Assembly (NCBI GenBank): GCA_002702725.1
Contig: PABE01000114.1
Span: 1 to 35,842, forward strand
Length of the DNA stretch: 35,842 nt
Direction: 5' to 3'
DNA from: Porticoccaceae bacterium
Lineage (GTDB): Bacteria; Pseudomonadota; Gammaproteobacteria; Pseudomonadales; Porticoccaceae
Part shown: positions 29,642 to 35,842 of the stretch, piece after piece
Layout of the letters: each line of letters opens with the position of its first letter
How positions within the stretch are numbered: the first letter of the stretch is position 1
Program-made: the position numbers and the translations under genes
Notes under the pieces: generated by a model
Database searches by the model: none
What the model was told of the DNA's origin: nothing
Seen by the model: only the letters and a program-made list of their open reading frames with translations

Positions 29642-30594
29642 TATTTGGTCGCAAAATCGGAGAACACTTTACTGACGATCCTTCTGCGTAGATCTGACTC
29701 CGTGTTGTCATTGACCAGTACGGAATCACATTCAATCTCATGGTGCTCGCTACTGTGGGCGTTGACTGCTCCGTGGCCAGGGCGATCAATGCGGTATATT
29801 TTACCGCCGAGTTCACGAACCAGTGCGGCTTCATTCGGAAACCGGACGTTGGTGATCACGTATTTTCCGCCGGGCTTTAGGCGTTTTCGCATCGCGTTGA
29901 CCCAGACATCTTCGCCGAGCACGTCGCGACCAGCCTCCGTGCCCAGGGTCTGCAAATACTTCCGCACTCCGGGGATCCGTTTGGCTTTGGTCCATCCGAG
30001 CCAATTGACGAGGAACCGCATCGTGAACGGAATGCAGTACCAGAAGATGATCGGGTTCAGGATCAAAGCCATCTTGTACATGTAGTCCGAGAAGCCGAGG
30101 ACTTCCCAGCCGCACAGACGCAAACCCTCCGCTGCCGTGTCCTTGCCGGCACCGCCATACCCATTGAGTCCTACAACGATCGGATAGTCTTCGGTGGCAG
30201 GTTGTGTGAGCTCCTCGGTCAACGGATCCCACGGCTGCATGGTCGGCCAGAGAAAGAAGTCGAAGTCGCCACGCCACATGGCAACACTGACCTCAGCGGT
30301 TGCACCGAAACTGTTTTCCCAGCCCGGAAGTAACACAACTGCGTCGCAACTGAACATCGCTTCGATGTCGTCCACGATCAGGGCGTCAAAATCGAAAAAC
30401 TCTCGTGCAGAGTCTTTCTCGGGGTCGAAACCTTTCTTGGCATCTTCCTCGGCCGGATTGAAGACGTTGTAGCCGGCCGCGCGAAGTGCAGCTGCAGCTT
30501 CAGTGAATGCCGGAAAGTTATGGGCCGGCATTCCGGTCATGGGCCCGGCGAGATAGACCCAGTAGTCTGATCGGGGTGGCGATGTTACTGCCAT
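29641..30594 (-). CDS. fusion of a DUF4406-like domain and deoxynucleoside monophosphate kinase
   Basis: A 317-residue protein with two domains. Residues about 11-130 form a DUF4406 / nucleoside deoxyribosyltransferase-like domain: YLAGPMTGMPAHNFPAF at 14-30 and DAVVLLPGWENSFGATAE at 84-101. Residues about 138-317 form a dNMP kinase of the T4 gp1 type: P-loop VVGLNGYGGAGKDT at 140-153, LGTEAGRDVLGEDVW at 217-231, ITNVRFPNEA at 247-256, and RIDRPG then HSSEHH. The kinase would convert dNMP to dNDP for phage DNA synthesis. The fused domain could act on a nucleoside or its glycosidic bond. It overlaps the next upstream gene by 10 bases. Confidence 0.8.
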   Translation of the reverse strand: MAVTSPPRSDYWVYLAGPMTGMPAHNFPAFTEAAAALRAAGYNVFNPAEEDAKKGFDPEKDSAREFFDFDALIVDDIEAMFSCDAVVLLPGWENSFGATAEVSVAMWRGDFDFFLWPTMQPWDPLTEELTQPATEDYPIVVGLNGYGGAGKDTAAEGLRLCGWEVLGFSDYMYKMALILNPIIFWYCIPFTMRFLVNWLGWTKAKRIPGVRKYLQTLGTEAGRDVLGEDVWVNAMRKRLKPGGKYVITNVRFPNEAALVRELGGKIYRIDRPGHGAVNAHSSEHHEIECDSVLVNDNTESDLRRRIVSKVFSDFATK

Positions 30595-30974
30595 GCGTCG
30601 TCTCCTTCGTCTTCCAGCTCATCCATAATGTCGCTGAGCGGGTAAATGGTGTTCGGTGAGTCGTTGGGAAAGTACCGTGGGTCATTCGGGTGCCAGAGCT
30701 CTTGGCCATTGGCGACCCGGCTTCGAAGAACCTCGATCTTTTCTGGAGACCCAGGTACTGTGTTGGTCGGCTCGCAAGGTGCGCGGTAGAGATGCACGGC
30801 ATCGATCGACGCTGGGATCGGATGCCGCTTAAGCCCCAGGTTGCGTGATCGCTGTTCGACAGCGCGCTTCGTTCGTCCGAGCATCGTGGCTATCTCCGCA
30901 GACGTCATGTCGTCCCACACCTCGCGTAAGAAGTCGTCCTCTTCTTCGGCCCAAAACCGATATCCGTCGCCCAT
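30585..30974 (-). CDS. SANT/Myb-like HTH protein
   Basis: The start is placed at the ATG at 30974, which overlaps the upstream stop (TAATG). 129 residues. The N-terminal 50 residues (WAEEEDDFLREVWDDMTSAE, IATMLGRTKRAVEQRSRNL) are a clear SANT/Myb-type helix-turn-helix, as found in phage DNA-binding proteins and next to HNH endonucleases. No HNH motif follows; the rest is polar and acidic. A DNA-binding regulator or adaptor is likely. Confidence 0.75.
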   Translation of the reverse strand: MGDGYRFWAEEEDDFLREVWDDMTSAEIATMLGRTKRAVEQRSRNLGLKRHPIPASIDAVHLYRAPCEPTNTVPGSPEKIEVLRSRVANGQELWHPNDPRYFPNDSPNTIYPLSDIMDELEDEGDDAWQ

Positions 30975-31699
30975 TACTTGAATCGCCGGGAAGAGTGCGG
31001 CACCACGTGCCAGATGCGATTGCGGCAAGCGACGTCGATGGAGTTACCGAGCTCTTTTGCTTCCGCGCCAGAGACGCGCTTGAAATACCCAGGCCGATTT
31101 TCCACTGTGACCACATACTTGTAGCCGGCCACAGGCTTCGCGATTGGCAGGGTCGCTAACCGCTCGGTGAAGTCAAATGACCGGACATCCAGAGGGTCAA
31201 CCGGTGGGTGGATCTTGCCGTGCCCCTGCGGACAGACCAAACCACTGGCATATTGCTGCCGCCGCGATCCACAGTCGCTACAGATGAGGCGACTGCGGAT
31301 TCGATCCATTGCAGCAGCGTCAAGGCACTGTGGGCTTGGAGGCCTGCCTACCGCCATCTTCTGTTTCATCGCCGGAGTATCGCGAAGCGTGAACTGAGGT
31401 TCCCGCAGTTTTGGTTTGGGCCGGAACGACCGGTCTGCGGTGCCGTCAATCTCGCACGCGAGGCAGGGCAAAGAGAGAACAGTGTGTCCGCAGTAGGGGC
31501 ATCGTCGCTTTGGGCAAGCGGTTCGGTCAGATGTCGGAAACGCTAACCGACGACCGTTCAGCGCGTCGTAGACGACCTTGTGAGGTATACCCATCGTCTT
31601 CGCGATTTCGGTTGGCGGGATATCCCGATCGCGAAGCCGCCATATCTCCCGTGCGATAGATTCCGCATCGACAGTGGCGGCGGTTTTTGTGATCACCAT
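30974..31699 (-). CDS. HTH and double zinc-ribbon protein
   Basis: The start is placed at the ATG at 31699, seven bases after GGAGG; the frame is open to 31717. 241 residues. Residues about 17-52 (REIWRLRDRDIPPTEIAKTM, GIPHKVVYDALNGRR) form a resolvase-like HTH. Two zinc ribbons follow: C67-C70 with C79-C82, and C140-C143 with C156 and H160. The C-terminal strand region (YKYVVTVENRPGYFKRVSG) is unassigned. It is preceded by its own promoter and is the first gene of a four-gene group including the kinase fusion, so it may be its regulator. Confidence 0.7.
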   Translation of the reverse strand: MVITKTAATVDAESIAREIWRLRDRDIPPTEIAKTMGIPHKVVYDALNGRRLAFPTSDRTACPKRRCPYCGHTVLSLPCLACEIDGTADRSFRPKPKLREPQFTLRDTPAMKQKMAVGRPPSPQCLDAAAMDRIRSRLICSDCGSRRQQYASGLVCPQGHGKIHPPVDPLDVRSFDFTERLATLPIAKPVAGYKYVVTVENRPGYFKRVSGAEAKELGNSIDVACRNRIWHVVPHSSRRFK

Positions 31700-31728
31700 G
31701 CGTGAACCTCCATGCAAGTGTCACGCAA

Positions 31729-31757
31729 ATACTACCTTACGGCCATTTGGCGGTCAA
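31729..31757 (-). promoter_or_regulatory. minus-strand promoter
   Basis: On the minus strand: TTGACC (complement of 31752-31757), 17 bases starting GCCAAATGGCC, TAGTAT (complement of 31729-31734). The -35 box overlaps the stop codon of the 31754 gene, the same arrangement as at 21253. No GTCGCAAG leader follows; a GGAGG site precedes the start. Confidence 0.8.
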
Positions 31758-32011
31758 TGCTTTTCGTTGACGTCCGTAGGAGGCGGCAACTCCCCTAGTT
31801 CTTCCAGCACGGAGGTAATACTGAAGGCCGCATCTTGCAGACGGCGGATCCGATTGACAAATCGGTCGATTTCGGCCTGCCTTTTCATGTTTTTCGGCGG
31901 CATTTTGCGGGCTTCCCGCTCTGCCAGCACAACTTCGGCCAGAGCCACTTTCAAACGTGCCGAAATGGCATTGCGAGTACCACCAACGACCAAATTTGTG
32001 CCAGAATTCAT
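31754..32011 (-). CDS. small coiled-coil protein
   Basis: About 85 residues from the ATG at 32011 (AGGTG ten bases upstream); a GTG at 32020 would add three residues. The central part is a charged helix (ISARLKVALAEVVLAEREAR, NMKRQAEIDRFVNRIRRLQD). The C-terminus is Pro-rich. It is the first gene after a minus-strand promoter with a leader variant. No family recognised. Confidence 0.65.
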   Translation of the reverse strand: MNSGTNLVVGGTRNAISARLKVALAEVVLAEREARKMPPKNMKRQAEIDRFVNRIRRLQDAAFSITSVLEELGELPPPTDVNEKH

Positions 32012-32018
32012 GATAAAC

Positions 32019-32082
32019 ACCTAGTAGAAGGAAACCGTTTGCGACAAAATGCGTTTATACGTATCGGTTAGTTCACAGGCAA
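32019..32082 (-). promoter_or_regulatory. minus-strand promoter and variant leader
   Basis: On the minus strand: TTGCCT (complement of 32077-32082), 17 bases ending CCGATACG, TATAAA (complement of 32054-32059). The loop word is GTCGCAAA (complement of 32038-32045), followed by CGGTTTCCTTCTACTAGG. The stem is weak (AAAC/GTTT). Confidence 0.75.
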
Positions 32083-32127
32083 GACCAAAAACAAACGGTG
32101 AGGATGTCGAAAAATCGATTGAAGCAG

Positions 32128-32196
32128 TTGACCGGCAAGTTTCCGTTGCGTATACTGACAGCGTCACAAGCATCAGTTTCCTTCCCCACGTGAGGT
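32128..32196 (+). promoter_or_regulatory. promoter and variant leader of the ASCH-PhoH-ThyX operon
   Basis: TTGACC (32128-32133), 17 bases containing TTTCCGTTGCG, TATACT (32151-32156). ACTGA/TCAGT (32154-32158 and 32173-32177) encloses GTCACAAG, a one-base variant of the loop word. CAGTTTCCTTCCCC and GTGAGG follow. It is divergent from the 32019-32082 promoter, only about 45 bases away. Confidence 0.75.
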
Positions 32197-32203
32197 TTCT
32201 CCA

Positions 32204-32791
32204 ATGAAAGTCACGCGTCGTGATTTGGCGCAAAATCGCGCTAAATTCAGCGTCATTAATCCGTCTGGCCAGCGGTTTACGTATCAGATTGACGTAAAAC
32301 GCGATGATCTCGGCGGCGAGATGCGATTTGTCAATTACTTCAACGGACCCAAGAGCATCTACTTGGGCATCTTTGACCTGCATCACAACAGCCCTGATCG
32401 CGAAGGCCTGCTGCAGTTGACCAAAGCGTCGCCGCGAGACCCAATTTCACGGAAGGCCGCTGCTGTGTTCTCGTGGGTCGTCCACAGAATCTTGTGGACT
32501 GGCGACGCTGATCTCCCCAGTGGCTATGAGGTGCGTAACCATCGGCAGAGTCTTCCGGATCTGATCCATAAACCCGCTGCGGTTGTCGTCTGGGAGCATG
32601 TCCTTGGTCGTCAAGTTGCGGATTTCGGAGAGGGCATTTCGCTTGAGCCAACCGGCGTGCAAATGCTGGCGCAGGCCCAATCATCCAACGATGAGATTCT
32701 GCAAAAGGCTTTGCCAACTGTGGATGGCGGACTGCTGATCACGACGCCGGAGCCAATCGACGGCCTCAGTTTTGTAATTGAGGTGCGGTAA
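32204..32791 (+). CDS. unknown protein, 195 residues
   Basis: ATG 32204 with GTGAGG upstream. The N-terminal part is strand-rich (RAKFSVINPSGQRFTYQIDV, GEMRFVNYFNGPKSIYLGIF), and a helical segment follows (ASPRDPISRKAAAVFSWVVH). The C-terminal half includes VLGRQVADFGEGISLEPTGV. A binding domain seems likely but no motif was recognised. Its TAA shares its last base with the next ATG (TAATG). Confidence 0.65.
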   Translation: MKVTRRDLAQNRAKFSVINPSGQRFTYQIDVKRDDLGGEMRFVNYFNGPKSIYLGIFDLHHNSPDREGLLQLTKASPRDPISRKAAAVFSWVVHRILWTGDADLPSGYEVRNHRQSLPDLIHKPAAVVVWEHVLGRQVADFGEGISLEPTGVQMLAQAQSSNDEILQKALPTVDGGLLITTPEPIDGLSFVIEVR

Positions 32792-33426
32792 TGCAGATTG
32801 AGACGAGTGTTAGCGTGCGGGAACCGTACGCGCACCTTTTGGTGTCAGGGCTCAAGAAGGTTGAAAACCGATCGATCCCGTTTCCATCCAGGTATAAGCT
32901 TCCGACTTGGGTCGCCGTTCATGCTTCGCAGTCGCTGGAGGAATTCAGCGACGTGGAGCACCTGGCGATGATCGCCGGTGATAATCCTCCTATCGCGGAT
33001 GCGTGGGGGTTCGATAAACCGTTTCCTTGGGAGGAGTATGAAGGCGTTCCAGACCATCTTCTTCCTCGTATCTTCGGTCGTTCCGAAATCATCGGAGCGA
33101 TTGAAGTGGTGGCGACGGTCCCGTTTCGGATGGATAGTACGGTTTCCGAGACGTTTGCAGGCTTTCCCGACATGGAGAACTACGAGAAGTTCGCCGTCGG
33201 CGAGCACTGTTGGATTATCGGCGGCTCGATCCGGTTTAAGCACCCCATCGTGACCCTCGGTCACCTCGGCGTCCGCAACATGAAATCGGATGTGGCGGCA
33301 TTTGTTCGAGAGACGGCCAAGACGCTTCTGACGAGCCCGGCTGAGCCTTATGGCCGGCCAGTGGTTCACAGGCTGCCGTCGCTGCCGAAGCGAGAACTAC
33401 TGATGTACCAGGCGGATGTCGAGTGA
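32791..33426 (+). CDS. ASCH domain protein
   Basis: A 211-residue protein starting at ATG 32791. The N-terminal stretch (SVREPYAHLLVSGLKKVENR, then PTWVAVHAS) is the ASCH signature, an RNA-binding fold related to PUA. The pattern WAxxH with an early REPYA is typical. Late segments SEIIGAIEVVATVPF and HCWIIGGSIRF complete the beta barrel. ASCH proteins bind RNA or modified bases, and some act as amidohydrolases on acetylated cytidine. It is followed by a small gene that overlaps it by 11 bases. Confidence 0.8.
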   Translation: MQIETSVSVREPYAHLLVSGLKKVENRSIPFPSRYKLPTWVAVHASQSLEEFSDVEHLAMIAGDNPPIADAWGFDKPFPWEEYEGVPDHLLPRIFGRSEIIGAIEVVATVPFRMDSTVSETFAGFPDMENYEKFAVGEHCWIIGGSIRFKHPIVTLGHLGVRNMKSDVAAFVRETAKTLLTSPAEPYGRPVVHRLPSLPKRELLMYQADVE

Positions 33427-33742
33427 AAAGCCGGGGGAACGGAGAGCAGCGCGTCGACTCAGACGAAAGGAGGCTGAGTCATATCAGGGGGTGATCAGCG
33501 CTGTTCCGTACCCCGTGATTTGGAGCGAACACGCGAAGGAACGCCTGTTCGAGCGGTTTGGGTTGTTCCCAAGCGATGCGAAAATGCCAGAGAAGACGAT
33601 ACAACGGGTTGGACTCTCGAAAGGACTTTTTCAGGAGTACTATGTCCGCCGTAAACAAATCGTCTACGTCTGCAAGCAAGTTGACAACGCTGTAGTAATC
33701 AAAACTGTGTTGTTTGCGGACTCGCGTCGTTTCGGGGTTTGA
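33416..33742 (+). CDS. unknown basic protein
   Basis: A 108-residue protein with ATG 33416 inside the end of the ASCH gene. A very basic N-terminus (PGERRAARRLRRKEAE), then a compact domain with EHAKERLFERFGLFPSDAKM and a strand pair (YYVRRKQIVYVCKQVDNAVV). The AKERLFERFG helix followed by two strands resembles RelE or DUF4258-type folds, but this is weak. It overlaps the PhoH gene by four bases. Confidence 0.6.
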   Translation: MSSEKPGERRAARRLRRKEAESYQGVISAVPYPVIWSEHAKERLFERFGLFPSDAKMPEKTIQRVGLSKGLFQEYYVRRKQIVYVCKQVDNAVVIKTVLFADSRRFGV

Positions 33743-34404
33743 CTTTGAACCGAAAAAAGAGCAAACCGCAGTCGGACAATCGGCCGGCTGTGGTTAAGAC
33801 CCGCGTGGAATTGCGGACGGACGCACAGCGGCACGTATATTCAATGTTCCCGCACGTTGACGTGCTTTTCTTACTTGGCCCCGCCGGCGTCGGGAAGTCG
33901 TTCTTAGCGACAGCCCTAGCGATTCGGCAAATCGAGCGTGAGCAGGCCGAGCGGATCATCATTACTCGGCCGATTGTCGAATCGGAAGAGTCGCTTGGGT
34001 ATCTACCAGGCGATCTGCGGGAAAAGACGGATCCGTATATGGCTCCGTTGTACGACCAGATCGAGCGGCTCAAGCACGACGAGGCCAGGGAGTTCACGCG
34101 TAAATACGTCACGGTCTCTCCGCTGGCATACATGCGCGGCCGCACGTTTAACGACGCCGTGTGCATCTTTGACGAAGCCCAGAACGCGAATATCAAACAG
34201 CTCAAGCTGCATCTGACGCGTCTTGGTGAGGGCGGCAAGATTATCATCACTGGGGACACGACGCAGTCCGACATACGTGACTCCGGTTTGGCGGAAGTTG
34301 TCGATAGGCTCAACAACGTTCCGGGTGTCGGCATCGTGAGGTTCGAAGGAGCCGACATCGTACGGCATCCGGTGGTTGAACGAATTCTTGAGCGATTGCC
34401 GTAG
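33739..34404 (+). CDS. phoH: PhoH-like ATPase
   Basis: A 221-residue protein with a TTG start at 33739 overlapping the previous TGA; the first 15 residues are basic and dispensable-looking. Motifs: Walker A GPAGVGKS at 47-54, RPIVESEESLGYLPGD at 77-92 (family-specific), Walker B VCIFDEAQNA at 141-150, and TGDTTQSD at 171-178. PhoH ATPases are widespread in phages and some bind or unwind RNA. It lies between the ASCH gene and thyX, so it belongs to the metabolic operon. Confidence 0.85.
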   Translation: MTLNRKKSKPQSDNRPAVVKTRVELRTDAQRHVYSMFPHVDVLFLLGPAGVGKSFLATALAIRQIEREQAERIIITRPIVESEESLGYLPGDLREKTDPYMAPLYDQIERLKHDEAREFTRKYVTVSPLAYMRGRTFNDAVCIFDEAQNANIKQLKLHLTRLGEGGKIIITGDTTQSDIRDSGLAEVVDRLNNVPGVGIVRFEGADIVRHPVVERILERLP

Positions 34405-34412
34405 GGGCTACG

Positions 34413-35216
34413 ATGTTTTCTGCAAAGGTTCTGGCCGATAGTTTTTACGAGGATAGCCGACTTACAACACTTGAGTTGACTTATCCAAGGTTCGTGCATT
34501 CAGAGGTGCTCACGCACCGAATGCTCTCCAGAAACGCGGCCAGTTCCAGGGCCATTCCTGTGAGCCGGATGCTGCAGGATGTGCGTGACAACCCTGTCAT
34601 CCCGATTCACTGGGGGAAGAACCAGAAAGGCATGCAGGCTTGGCAGGAGGTCGACCCTGATGGGGCCGCGATGTCCGAGGCCCTTTGGCTTGCAGCCCGT
34701 GACGAAGCGGTCAGCGTCGTAGAGCAGATGCAGAAGATCGGCGTTCACAAACAGATCGCGAATCGATTGCTTGAGCCCTGGATGTGGATTACGGTCATCG
34801 CCTCGGCGACGAATTGGTCCAACTTCTTCGCGCTTCGGTGTCACCCGGATGCTGAACCGCACATCAGAAAAATCGCGAATCTAGCCAAAGTCGCAATCAT
34901 CAAGAGTAGCCCGCAGATATTGGAGGCCGGCCAATGGCACTTGCCGCTGATCGGCTTCGACGGGGACGAGAAACTCACGACAATTGAGCGGGTGCCAGTT
35001 TCGACTGGGCGATGTGCCCGCGTGAGCTATTTGACACATGACGGCAAGCGAGATGTGCGTGCCGACATAGACCTCCACGATCGACTGGTGCAGGCCGGGC
35101 ACTGGAGCCCGTTCGAACACCAAGCGATGGCGGCGCCGACACGGAGCTCCGCCGGAGGAAATTTCGGGAGCCGGTGGATCCAGTACCGAAAGACATTTGA
35201 GGGCGAATGTCGGTAA
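34413..35216 (+). CDS. thyX: flavin-dependent thymidylate synthase
   Basis: A 267-residue protein, ATG 34413. The ThyX motif is THRMLSRNAASSRAIP at 34-49, with Thr replacing the usual first Arg (RHRxxSxNxxSxR pattern). WITVIASATNWSNFFALRCH (126-145) then IRKIANLAK gives the FAD/dUMP-binding helices, and GHWSPFEHQA the substrate site. The enzyme makes dTMP from dUMP using methylenetetrahydrofolate and NADPH. Together with the dNMP kinase it would raise the thymidine nucleotide supply for phage replication. Confidence 0.85.
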   Translation: MFSAKVLADSFYEDSRLTTLELTYPRFVHSEVLTHRMLSRNAASSRAIPVSRMLQDVRDNPVIPIHWGKNQKGMQAWQEVDPDGAAMSEALWLAARDEAVSVVEQMQKIGVHKQIANRLLEPWMWITVIASATNWSNFFALRCHPDAEPHIRKIANLAKVAIIKSSPQILEAGQWHLPLIGFDGDEKLTTIERVPVSTGRCARVSYLTHDGKRDVRADIDLHDRLVQAGHWSPFEHQAMAAPTRSSAGGNFGSRWIQYRKTFEGECR

Positions 35217-35234
35217 CCCTTACGAGAGAGTGTT

Positions 35235-35842
35235 ATGGTCAATGTTGATCGTCGGGATATCGTTATTGATACCCTGAAGGCGTACCCGAAAACCGATAAC
35301 CGAACTCTCGCGCGACTGCTGCACGATCAGTATCCGCACGAGTTTGGAACGGTCGAAAGTGCGAGAAGTTCGGTCAGGTACTATCGAGGGGTCCAGGGAA
35401 GCAAGAAGTCAGTCAAGGCTTCGCTTCGGCACAAAACGGCTCAGCCAAAACGAACCCCTCGAACGATTACGATCCCAAAGGGAATTCGGCACGCGCCGCC
35501 AGCCCGTCGCTTCCGTGATCGCGGAAAATGGCTGCTGATCGGCGACTTACACTGCCCATTTCATGACGAGTCGGCGATCGAGGCGGCCATCCGGCACAGC
35601 GTTGATAACGGAGTCGAGCACCTCTGCCTGAACGGAGATGTCTACGACTTCTACAAACTGTCCAGATGGACGAAGAACCCAAAGGAACGCGATCCAGAAC
35701 ACGAGCTGGATGTCGGCGGCCAGGTTCTCGACGAGTTTGCGTCTCACTTCGGCGGCCGAAAAGTCTTCAAGGCCGGCAACCATGAGGAACGGTACGAAAC
35801 GTACCTCTACGCGCAAGCCCCAGCCCTCGTGGGGATCGCCGA
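35235..35842 (+). CDS. metallophosphoesterase, cut by the window end
   Basis: ATG 35235 to the end of the window, 202 codons without a stop. The N-terminal 50 residues look like an HTH (DIVIDTLKAYPKTDNRTLAR, ESARSSVRYYRG). The calcineurin-like phosphoesterase motifs follow: GDLHCPFHD at 103-111, LNGDVYDFY at 132-140 and KAGNHEERY at 179-187. The His and Asp residues for two metal ions are intact. This is a phage-type phosphoesterase with an N-terminal DNA-binding-like addition. The C-terminal part is outside the window. Confidence 0.85.
   Translation, partial: MVNVDRRDIVIDTLKAYPKTDNRTLARLLHDQYPHEFGTVESARSSVRYYRGVQGSKKSVKASLRHKTAQPKRTPRTITIPKGIRHAPPARRFRDRGKWLLIGDLHCPFHDESAIEAAIRHSVDNGVEHLCLNGDVYDFYKLSRWTKNPKERDPEHELDVGGQVLDEFASHFGGRKVFKAGNHEERYETYLYAQAPALVGIA

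Overview
The window reads as part of a tailed-phage genome (or a phage-derived element) of a moderately GC-rich bacterium. The evidence is dense short genes with start/stop overlaps, many unrecognised small proteins, and a typical phage nucleotide and DNA metabolism set: deoxynucleoside monophosphate kinase, ThyX, PhoH, Dda-like helicase, DnaQ exonuclease, RadC/JAB protein, Dam-type methylase and metallophosphoesterase. No large virion gene such as terminase, portal or capsid was recognised. The host cannot be named from the sequence.

Layout. (1) 1-11806 is a plus-strand series of mostly unknown small genes. It includes a DUF2493/SLOG protein, a 684-residue protein with a YfaP/DUF2135-like domain, zinc-ribbon proteins and a HExxH protein. 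A structured RNA (10352-10469) lies inside it. (2) 11778-15883 is a minus-strand block: two glycosyltransferases, a SAM methyltransferase and two membrane-anchored coiled-coil proteins. (3) 15884-16731 is a non-coding, AT-rich region. CCCGGGTAA repeats on one side face TTACCCGGG repeats on the other, so it looks like a replication origin or a master control region. (4) 16732-17780 holds a small possible virion protein and a DnaQ exonuclease, followed by about 950 bases without convincing genes that carry a dispersed repeat. (5) 18785-28945 is an accessory region of short transcription units. (6) 29042-32011 is a minus-strand operon with a DUF4406-dNMP kinase fusion and two DNA-binding-type proteins. 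(7) 32204 to the end is a plus-strand operon: ASCH, PhoH, ThyX and metallophosphoesterase.

Three signals stand out. First, at least thirteen promoters on both strands share TTGAC and TATAAT boxes, and most also share a spacer core (TTGCCGAT) that ordinary sigma-70 promoters do not need. Second, at least ten sites on both strands carry a leader module: a short stem whose sequence changes by compensating pairs around the invariant loop word GTCGCAAG, usually followed by TTTCCTTCCACTGGAG and a start codon. Third, two homologous RNAs (10352-10469 and 25037-25204) have a perfect tRNA-like T-arm on a long closing stem but no ordinary tRNA body. Together they suggest a phage-specific gene-control system with a DNA part (promoter core) and an RNA part (leader loop, T-arm RNAs). 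That link is inference.

One gene (GP88 family, 19442-20208) is split by a single-base frameshift. Family names were assigned by reading motifs, without database searches.
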